From the NCBI GenBank assembly GCA_910575445.1, contig CAJTFW010000014.1, positions 1 to 64,000 of the forward strand: a stretch of DNA of 64,000 bases. The letters run 5' to 3'. The DNA is from Lachnospiraceae bacterium (GTDB taxonomy: Bacteria; Bacillota; Clostridia; Lachnospirales; Lachnospiraceae). A program made the position numbers and the translations under genes. Shown one piece after another: positions 58,406-64,000 of the stretch. A model generated the notes under the pieces. It made no database searches. It was not told the DNA's origin and worked only from the letters and a program-made list of their open reading frames with translations. Position 1 is the first letter of the stretch. Each line of letters begins with the position of its first letter.

Positions 58406-58902
58406 AAAAGAGATGGATTTGTTTATTTGTTGAAAATGATGTAGGGGTTCTTGCCAGAATATCGGGACTGTTTTCCGGGAAGTCCTATAACCTGGCCAGC
58501 CTGACCGTGGGGCCAACCGAGGACAGAACGGTTTCCCGTATGACAATCAGCTTAACCAGTGATGACAGAACATTTGAACAGGTAAAAAAGCAGCTGGGCC
58601 GGTGTGTTGAGGTAATTAAGGTAGTTGATTACACAGACATTGCGATCCATAGGAAAGAGCTGATGTTTGTAAGAATCAATAACTGCTCGGATCGGGATAT
58701 TGACGGGATATTCAAGATTTCGCAAGTATTTCAGGTATCGGTTATTGATTATTCCCCGGAGACCGTGCTGATTGAAAGTGTACATACAGAAAACCGTAAT
58801 AATGATCTGATTGCATTACTGGAGAAATGCTATGCAAACCGAATTGAAATTGTCCGGGGAGGCAGTGTTGCTGTTGAAACATTAAGCATAGCTGAACGAT
58901 AA
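58402..58902 (+). CDS. ilvN: Acetolactate synthase, small (regulatory) subunit
   Basis: This 166-residue protein has an ACT domain in residues 5-75: WICLFVENDVGVLARISGLF, SLTVGPTEDRTVSRMTISLT. A second ACT-like part covers residues 85-160, with VSVIDYSPETVLIESVHTEN. It binds valine and raises activity of the large subunit. It starts 4 bp before the ilvB stop (ATGA), so it is translationally coupled. It is complete. Repeat copy E follows 12 bp after the stop. Confidence 0.93.
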   Translation: MKKRWICLFVENDVGVLARISGLFSGKSYNLASLTVGPTEDRTVSRMTISLTSDDRTFEQVKKQLGRCVEVIKVVDYTDIAIHRKELMFVRINNCSDRDIDGIFKISQVFQVSVIDYSPETVLIESVHTENRNNDLIALLEKCYANRIEIVRGGSVAVETLSIAER

Positions 58903-58914
58903 AGAGGAATGGGG

Positions 58915-58945
58915 CTTCTCAAAATTGGTCAATGGGGTGATAATA
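58915..58945 (+). repeat. Dispersed intergenic repeat, copy E
   Basis: CTTCTCAAAATTGGTCAATG followed by GGGTGATAATA. It has the same orientation as copies A and D, directly after ilvN. Confidence 0.7.
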
Positions 58946-59214
58946 TAGAAAGCGAATCAGAGAGGGCAGGTTATTATCTTATATTTTTACGCCGCAGTGC
59001 GCCGGAAAGAGCTTCTGATTTATTTGGAGGCTCTTATTTTTTACATAAAGTCCGGCCCGTAGTGTCATCAGGAGAACTGCTATGGATGCAATATAAGAAT
59101 GATACTTGTATTTTGTGACCATAATGGTTATATTGACATTAGCAGCATTGCCGTCACCTGGAATAAAATCAGCAAATATGTTGAAAGAAACAGAGTTACG
59201 AAAGGAGATTTCTA

Positions 59215-59928
59215 ATGCTTCATATTGAACATTATTCGAAAACGTATCCCGGCGGGAAGAAGGCGGTGGATGACCTGACCTTACATGTTGGGCCAGGTGA
59301 GATCTATGGATTCATCGGCCACAACGGAGCAGGTAAAACCACTACCCTTCGGGCTGTGGCCGGGGTGATGGACTTTACGGAAGGCACCATCACCATTGAC
59401 GGCCACGATATTAAGAAGGATCCTGTGCAGGCGAAACGTGTCACCGCTTTTCTGCCGGACAACCCGGACATCTATGCGTTTATGAAAGGGATTGATTACC
59501 TTAATTTCATTGCCGATCTGTATGACATTCCTGCAGATCAGCGTACCGCAGACATTGGCAAATATTCCGATGCTTTTGAACTCACGGACAATCTGGGTTC
59601 CCCCATTGGCAGCTACTCCCATGGGATGCGGCAGAAGCTGGCTTTGATTTCTGCTTTTATACGGCGGCCCAGGCTGCTGATTCTGGATGAACCATTTGTA
59701 GGTCTGGACCCTTCGGCTGCACATATAATGAAAGGTTATCTGTCAGAATTATGCCAAAGCGGGTCAGCGGTATTTTTTTCCACGCATGTACTGGAGGTGG
59801 CGGAAAAGCTGTGCGACCAGATTGCCATTATCAAAAACGGGAAACTGGTGCAAAGCGGCCCCACGGCAGAGCTGGTGGGGGATTCCTCCCTGGAAAGCGT
59901 ATTTTTAGAACTGGAGGGAGAGCGATGA
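59215..59928 (+). CDS. ABC transporter ATP-binding protein
   Basis: This 237-residue protein has Walker A FIGHNGAGKTTTLRAVAG, signature IGSYSHGMRQKLALISAFIR (SHGM variant), Walker B RLLILDEPFVGLDP and the His switch FFSTHVLEVAEKLC. GAAAGGAG precedes the ATG. The stop overlaps the exporter gene. With the protein at 59925 it forms a two-component exporter of the ABC-2/bacteriocin-immunity type; substrate unknown. Confidence 0.93.
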   Translation: MLHIEHYSKTYPGGKKAVDDLTLHVGPGEIYGFIGHNGAGKTTTLRAVAGVMDFTEGTITIDGHDIKKDPVQAKRVTAFLPDNPDIYAFMKGIDYLNFIADLYDIPADQRTADIGKYSDAFELTDNLGSPIGSYSHGMRQKLALISAFIRRPRLLILDEPFVGLDPSAAHIMKGYLSELCQSGSAVFFSTHVLEVAEKLCDQIAIIKNGKLVQSGPTAELVGDSSLESVFLELEGER

Positions 59929-61517
59929 ATAAATTTTTTGTCCTGTTGAACGTCAGCCTCCGGTCTATGCTTCTTTCCTCAACCAATTCCAGGGGACGCA
60001 GTAAGAGAAAAGCGGCTACCGGGCTGGGCGCAGTCTTTCTCATTGCCTTTCTGGGTCTGTATCTGTCCGGGCTTTACAGTTATATGCTGATGAAGGCGCT
60101 GGCGCCATCCAATATGGAAGTGTTGGTATTTGTATTCATGGGCATGGTGGCACTGGTGGGCGGGCTTTTGTTTACCACCTTTGCGGTGAAGGGCGTGGTA
60201 TTTGGCGGAAAGGACAATGACCTGCTGCTGAGCATGCCGGTGCCCACAACCATGCTGATGGTTAGCCGGGTAACTGCCATTTATCTGGAAAACCTGCTGT
60301 TCGCCGTTTTCGTACTGGTTCCCGCCGGGGTAATCTGTACGTTTCTGACACAAAACGGTGTGGGTCTTAGTCTGCTGTTCTGGATGCGGCTGGGGATCGC
60401 GGTGCTGGCCCTTCCGCTGCTGGATACGGCGCTGTCTGTATTGTTGGGGGCGCTGGTGGCCTTTCTGTCTGTCCGGGTATCCCGCAAAGCGTTGGGGCAG
60501 AATATTGTGATGGGAATATTCATGGCAGCAGTGTTCTATTTCTCGTTTCATCTAAACGGTATGATAAACAGTCTTGCTGAGAATGCCGCCGGAGTGAAAG
60601 CCTCCCTTACCTGGGCGGCGCCCATGCTGTGGATGGGGGAAGGCATTATGGGAGACTGGAAAATGCTGCTGGTCTTTGTCCTGTGCTGCGTGTTCCCTTT
60701 TGCCCTGGTGGTAATGGGCCTTGGCCGGGGATACCGTCAGGCCGTGACTGCTTTTGCCGCGCGGTCCGTACAGAGCAATTACAAACTCACGGCACAGACT
60801 GCCTCCGGACAGAAGAAGGCTTTGCTGAAAAAGGAAATGCAGCGCTTTTTTGGTACTCCCATGTACTTCTGGAATGCCGGTATCGGTCTGATTATGCTGC
60901 TGGCCGCAGGGGGAGCCTCCCTGGTTATGAGAGAGAAACTGTTGGCTTATGTGGAAATGGCAGGGTATCCTTTCCCGTTGCTTCCCATGGCGGCAGCCGT
61001 GATTGGTTTTGGCCTCTGCACCTGTCCCATCACTGCGCCTTCCATCAGTCTGGAGGGAAAATACCTGTGGATTTTGCGGGAATCCCCCATAGAGGAAAGC
61101 TCCCTGCTCTGGGTTAAAGTTGGCTTTCAGCTTCTGCTGACCCTGCCCTGTACGGTAATTGCCGGGCTGTGTATTTCGATTGCTTTTGGTTTTTCTTTGC
61201 GGCAGGGGGCGGTGCTGCTCATTGCCACACTGCTTTTCGCCATAGGGCATGCCGCCTTTGGAATGCTTATGGGCCTGTGCTTTCCGAAGCTTGACGCAGT
61301 GAATGAAACGGTCGTTATCAAGCAGTCTATGGCCACGGTGCTGGCAATGTTCGCTTCCATGGCGGTACTTGGGGTGGCAGCGGGATTCTATTATCTGGGC
61401 AGTAAAACAGCCCCATGGACTGCGCTGGCGCTGCCCATAGGGGTATTCGCTCTGTTTGCAACGGTATGTATCGTAATCCTTACCAGACAGGGACCAGCAC
61501 TGCTGAAAAAACTATAG
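59925..61517 (+). CDS. Large ABC exporter permease
   Basis: This 530-residue protein has about twelve spans in two halves: GLGAVFLIAFLGLYLSGLYS, LVFVFMGMVALVGGLLFTTF, DLLLSMPVPTTMLMVSRVTA, then MYFWNAGIGLIMLLAAGGAS and WILRESPIEESSLLWVKVGF. It matches the putative ABC-exporter family of Clostridia. It overlaps the ATPase by 4 bp (ATGA) and is followed by a TetR gene 26 bp later, its likely regulator. Confidence 0.88.
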   Translation: MNKFFVLLNVSLRSMLLSSTNSRGRSKRKAATGLGAVFLIAFLGLYLSGLYSYMLMKALAPSNMEVLVFVFMGMVALVGGLLFTTFAVKGVVFGGKDNDLLLSMPVPTTMLMVSRVTAIYLENLLFAVFVLVPAGVICTFLTQNGVGLSLLFWMRLGIAVLALPLLDTALSVLLGALVAFLSVRVSRKALGQNIVMGIFMAAVFYFSFHLNGMINSLAENAAGVKASLTWAAPMLWMGEGIMGDWKMLLVFVLCCVFPFALVVMGLGRGYRQAVTAFAARSVQSNYKLTAQTASGQKKALLKKEMQRFFGTPMYFWNAGIGLIMLLAAGGASLVMREKLLAYVEMAGYPFPLLPMAAAVIGFGLCTCPITAPSISLEGKYLWILRESPIEESSLLWVKVGFQLLLTLPCTVIAGLCISIAFGFSLRQGAVLLIATLLFAIGHAAFGMLMGLCFPKLDAVNETVVIKQSMATVLAMFASMAVLGVAAGFYYLGSKTAPWTALALPIGVFALFATVCIVILTRQGPALLKKL

Positions 61518-61543
61518 ACAAAAAACAGATACAGGGGGGTTCG

Positions 61544-62146
61544 ATGAACGGGAAATTTTTTACGCTGCCGGAAGAAAAGCAGAAGCGGATTATAAATGCT
61601 GCGTATGTGGTATTTGCCGACAGCAGTTACCAAAAGGCATCCATGTCCCGGATTGCGGCTGCCGGCGGGATATCAAAGTCCCTGCTGTTCCACTATTTCC
61701 ACAATAAGAAGGAGCTGTATTTATACCTCTGGGAGAATATCAACAGGATATCCTGTGAAATAGAATTAAAGTATTACAAGGAAACAACGGATTTCTTTGA
61801 GATCATGACCCGGAAGATTCTGGCAAGATGTGAGTTTATGAGAACGGCACCTGATGAATATTTATTTTCCATACGGGCCCTTTTTGCGGAGCCCTTGGAA
61901 ATCCGGGAGGCAACCGGGAAGTCATATAAAGAAGTATATGAAGACGCAGCGGGTGAGCTGCTGGGGTCCGTGGACCTTTCCGTGTTCCGCCCGGGTATTG
62001 ACGTGGGAATGCTGCTGGAGGAGATTGACAGCTATCTGTTTCAGAGTCTCTGGCAGATGCTGTCTGCCGGGAAGCTGGACCCGGACGGCCTGGAAAGGGA
62101 TTTTTTGAAACGAGTCGGGCAGTGGAGAATTGCTTATTTGAAGTAG
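61544..62146 (+). CDS. TetR-family regulator, paralogue 3
   Basis: This 200-residue protein contains KQKRIINAAYVVFADSSYQK, SMSRIAAAGGISKSLLFHYF and HNKKELYLYLWENINRISCE, then ARCEFMRTAPDEYLFSIRAL. It ends GLERDFLKRVGQWRIAYLK. It is most like paralogue 1 (40527), sharing the ENINRIS and ARCEFMRTAPDEYLFS blocks. Start 61544 follows GGGGGG. It probably regulates the preceding exporter and the CPBP protease that follows by 23 bp. Confidence 0.9.
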   Translation: MNGKFFTLPEEKQKRIINAAYVVFADSSYQKASMSRIAAAGGISKSLLFHYFHNKKELYLYLWENINRISCEIELKYYKETTDFFEIMTRKILARCEFMRTAPDEYLFSIRALFAEPLEIREATGKSYKEVYEDAAGELLGSVDLSVFRPGIDVGMLLEEIDSYLFQSLWQMLSAGKLDPDGLERDFLKRVGQWRIAYLK

Positions 62147-62169
62147 GCTGCATTGTGGGGAGAAAAACA

Positions 62170-62916
62170 ATGGATATCATTTTATTTGTGGGCATAATCA
62201 TCTATCTTATTATAACGGCATATACAGGGTATGCGGCGATAGAAAAATTAAAAGGGAATGAGCTGTCAGAAGAAAAACGGATACAAAGATACCGGTTTTC
62301 CTTTCTGTGGAATGTAGTTTCCGGGGGTGTTGTCATGTTACTTATTGTTATGGGACCGGCTACCCTGGAGGAAACAGGCTTCCGGCCGCTCCGCTTTTTG
62401 CAGGGAAGCCACAGGTATCTGATGTTTGGAACATGGATTCTATGCGGCCTGCTGAGTGTGGTATTTATTTTTCAAATAGCTGCGTTTTTGATAAATCCGT
62501 CCTACAGGGGCTCTGTTTCGAAACAGATAAAGGAAAAAACACATTCAGGGAAAGTCTATGACCGTGTTGTAAACGGGCTTATTCCAAGAACCAGGCGGGA
62601 GAAGGGGTATTTTACTGTAACGGCGCTGGCAGCAGGTATCTGCGAAGAGATTGTATTCAGGGGATTTTTGTTGTATGTTTTGATAAGAATTTTCCCGGAA
62701 CTATCGCCGTTTCTCCTGGCTGCTCTGGCAGGTGCCTGCTTTGGGGCAGCCCATTTTTATCAAGGTATCAAAGGCGTGATAAAAACAGGGCTTCTGGGTA
62801 TATTGTTCGGATTCCTGTATATCAGCACAGGTTCCTTGTATTTGTGCATGGCAGTTCATTTCCTGTTTGATATTTCAGCCGCATTTTTATGTGAGGAGGA
62901 CAAATATGAGGTTTGA
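62170..62916 (+). CDS. CPBP-family intramembrane metalloprotease
   Basis: This 248-residue protein has about seven spans. The catalytic motifs of the CAAX/Abi (CPBP) family are all present: CEEIVFRGFLLYVLI (EExxxR), CFGAAHFYQGIKG (second metal His) and MAVHFLFDISAAF (His-x-x-x-Asp). Such proteins process prenylated or bacteriocin-like peptides and often give self-protection against exported peptides, which fits the exporter genes upstream. ATG 62170 is chosen; the frame is open to 62122. Confidence 0.9.
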   Translation: MDIILFVGIIIYLIITAYTGYAAIEKLKGNELSEEKRIQRYRFSFLWNVVSGGVVMLLIVMGPATLEETGFRPLRFLQGSHRYLMFGTWILCGLLSVVFIFQIAAFLINPSYRGSVSKQIKEKTHSGKVYDRVVNGLIPRTRREKGYFTVTALAAGICEEIVFRGFLLYVLIRIFPELSPFLLAALAGACFGAAHFYQGIKGVIKTGLLGILFGFLYISTGSLYLCMAVHFLFDISAAFLCEEDKYEV

Positions 62917-63121
62917 AGCCGTAATTTTTGACCTGGATGGTACACTGCTTGATTCGATGGATGTCTGGGAGAAGATTGATATTTGTTTTCTACAGAAGCG
63001 TGGACTGCCGGTTCCGGCGGATTATGTGACTGAAATCTGTGCCCGCAGCTTTGAGGAAGCAGCGCAGTATACAATAGACTTATTTGGTCTTTCCGAAAAA
63101 TCGGAGGATATCATCAGATAG
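62906..63121 (+). pseudogene. HAD-superfamily phosphatase, 3'-truncated
   Basis: MRFEAVIFDLDGTLLDSMDV is the nucleophile motif DxDGT of beta-phosphoglucomutase-like HAD enzymes, followed by cap helices. The frame stops after 71 codons (SEKSEDIIR-stop 63121). The rest of the usual 210 residues, with the Thr/Lys/Asp motifs, is absent. From 63119 the sequence is foreign, starting with a perfect hairpin, so the gene was cut there by another element. It overlaps the CPBP gene by 11 bp. Confidence 0.9.
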
Positions 63122-63151
63122 GTAATTGCGAAACAAGTTCGCAATTACCTA
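63119..63151. other. Perfect 14-bp hairpin at the HAD/element joint
   Basis: TAGGTAATTGCGAA and TTCGCAATTACCTA form a 14-bp perfect stem with a 5-base loop ACAAG. The stem includes the HAD stop codon and marks the joint to the minus-strand Tad-like block. It could be a terminator or the end of an integrated element. Confidence 0.65.
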
Positions 63152-63200
63152 TTTGATATATAACCTATACGCTTTTAGGTCAGGGCTTTTCAACAGATGA

Positions 63201-63317
63201 TCAGAAATTTTTACTTTCCGCCCTGCGGTGTCCGATAAAACGGAAGGCCAGAAAACCGGCAAAAGCCGTGATAAGGGTAGTGAGGATGAATTTTTTGGAT
63301 GTAAACAGTTTCTTCAT
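63201..63317 (-). CDS. Predicted 38-residue single-span membrane protein
   Basis: MKKLFTSKKFILTTLITAFA continues GFLAFRFIGHRRAESKNF. A basic start, one hydrophobic segment and a basic end give a small membrane protein. It lies 49 bp after the Tad-like gene on the same strand and could be a pilus-assembly accessory. The ribosome site is weak, so this is tentative. Confidence 0.4.
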   Translation of the reverse strand: MKKLFTSKKFILTTLITAFAGFLAFRFIGHRRAESKNF

Positions 63318-63365
63318 AAGAGGTAAGCTTCTTTCATAGTTAACTGCTGCCTGTTGTCCGGCAGA

Positions 63366-63881
63366 CTAAAATTTTGTGTTGTGGTAACCGGTCAGCTCCA
63401 CGGGCCGGGTGATGGCGGGGTAGGAGTGGCCGAACATGTAGACATAGAACTCCACGTTGCAGGTGAAGACATATTCCACCCGGTCGCCTGTTACATGGAA
63501 CGCAAGACGGATATCCCTTACCCGGTAGTCATCCGTGGAAAGGGGGATCTTGCTGGCGAGCCCGTCTGTCACCATGTCCTCCAGCATGGCGGTATAGTCC
63601 CCGCTGGAATAGAGGGTATTTAAGTATTCGCTGAAGTTGGTCTCCCTCTGGGAACGGTAGGTATCCGCATAGATGCTGGCGCTTAAATTGTTCAGCTCCA
63701 TCTTTGCGCCATTACGGATGTTGATGCAGGTGATACGGATGGAGGCATACAGCAGCAGGAAGGAGACCAGCATCACGATCCCTACCACAAAAAAACAGGT
63801 AAAGATAGAAATATCCCCACGGTCATTCCGGAGGGGATTCCTGCCTGCATTGCCTTTCATACGTTGGCACGGATTCTTCAT
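63366..63881 (-). CDS. TadE/TadG-like membrane-anchored pseudopilin
   Basis: This protein of about 171 residues has one N-terminal span near residues 24-46 (ISIFTCFFVVGIVMLVSFLL), the Flp/TadE-like pattern, followed by an extracytoplasmic domain (IYADTYRSQRETNFSEYLNT, DRVEYVFTCNVEFYVYMFGH). The start at ATG 63881 is chosen; GTG 63893 overlaps the previous stop. It belongs to the block that begins at 63119 and continues beyond the window. Confidence 0.75.
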   Translation of the reverse strand: MKNPCQRMKGNAGRNPLRNDRGDISIFTCFFVVGIVMLVSFLLLYASIRITCINIRNGAKMELNNLSASIYADTYRSQRETNFSEYLNTLYSSGDYTAMLEDMVTDGLASKIPLSTDDYRVRDIRLAFHVTGDRVEYVFTCNVEFYVYMFGHSYPAITRPVELTGYHNTKF

Positions 63882-63889
63882 ACGCCACC

Positions 63890-64000
63890 TCACTTCCAGT
63901 AATGCTCACTGACGCCTGCACCCCTGGAGACAACCGTGATGTTCACCAGGTTGAAGTTCCAGAAGCCTCCCAGCTTTGCCCTGCCCGTGATGGTAATATA
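63890..64000 (-). CDS. TadE-like protein, C-terminal end (continues past the window)
   Basis: The last 36 codons of a gene that starts beyond the window: YITITGRAKLGGFWNFNLVN, then ITVVSRGAGVSEHYWK-stop. The layout is that of the TadE-type minor pseudopilins found next to similar genes. It is immediately upstream of the gene at 63881 on the same strand. Confidence 0.6.
   Translation of the reverse strand, partial: YITITGRAKLGGFWNFNLVNITVVSRGAGVSEHYWK

Noticed and set aside
58909..59118. A 69-codon plus-strand frame after ilvN
   Set aside because: It starts inside repeat copy E, has no ribosome site and resembles no protein; treated as repeat-derived.
62867..62905. Longer N-terminus for the HAD fragment
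   Set aside because: The bases code for the end of the CPBP protease; the HAD domain begins at MRFEAVIFDLDG (62906).

Overview
The window reads as an accessory, mosaic stretch of a gut-type low-to-mid GC Firmicute, most likely Lachnospiraceae (Clostridia). The reasons are strong AGGAGG ribosome-binding sites, Clostridia-type families (EFR1-like ferrodoxin, DUF3795, BlaI/M56 pairs, AraC plus GyrI-like fusions, Hcp with a Crp-family regulator), Tn1549-like conjugative-element pieces, and a fused Cna-B pilin/class B sortase. I see no rRNA, tRNA or CRISPR array. All family names come from recognising sequence by eye; no search was run.

Layout. 1-9.1 kb, mostly minus strand: element cargo with a VOC protein, a SLOG/DUF1273 protein, an XRE regulator, dUTPase, ThyX, a DUF1599-like protein, an AbiE-type toxin-antitoxin pair whose toxin has a nonsense codon, a protein of unknown function, and a long repeat adhesin fused to a class B sortase. 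The adhesin lost its 5' end at about 9.07 kb. 9.1-18 kb: small stress, resistance and orphan genes (DUF3795 cluster, a second VOC copy, AraC, DUF3788), many of them truncated, plus a chimera of DUF1697 with an RHH/ParR-like plasmid protein. 18-24 kb: a membrane MutS-like ATPase and three tandem paralogous lipoprotein-like genes. 24.4-26.3 kb: an acetyltransferase gene split by a 1.33-kb element that has terminal inverted repeats, an 8-bp target duplication and a lipoprotein as its only cargo. 26.4-31.1 kb: a BlaI/BlaR1-type pair and, 3 kb away, a secreted protein that duplicates the BlaR1 sensor domain and has the same operator/promoter geometry. 31-36 kb: small enzymes and a ferrodoxin. 36.4-40.5 kb: ECF sigma, anti-sigma-like and lipoprotein genes, then a truncated amidase.

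40.5-49.5 kb: TetR, a frameshifted adenosine deaminase with an (AT)6 tract, then a MerR-ABC operon. Its ATPase gene is cut by a 4.7-kb island holding an Hcp/ferredoxin operon, its Crp-like regulator, a 500-bp inverted-repeat region and a relaxase fragment. 49.6-63.1 kb: better preserved genes, namely a GNAT fusion, AraC/ABC/AraC, a DNA alkylation-repair protein, three related TetR regulators (one at 40.5 kb), acetolactate synthase IlvB/IlvN, an ABC exporter, a CPBP protease and a HAD gene cut short at 63.12 kb. There another block begins, with Tad/TadE-like pseudopilin genes on the minus strand.

Overall this is a decaying island built by repeated insertion. At least a dozen genes are broken, two ORFs are chimeras, and several repeat families sit at or near the joints. 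The most interesting intact circuit is the BlaI-BlaR1-like sensor with a detached, co-regulated copy of its extracellular domain.
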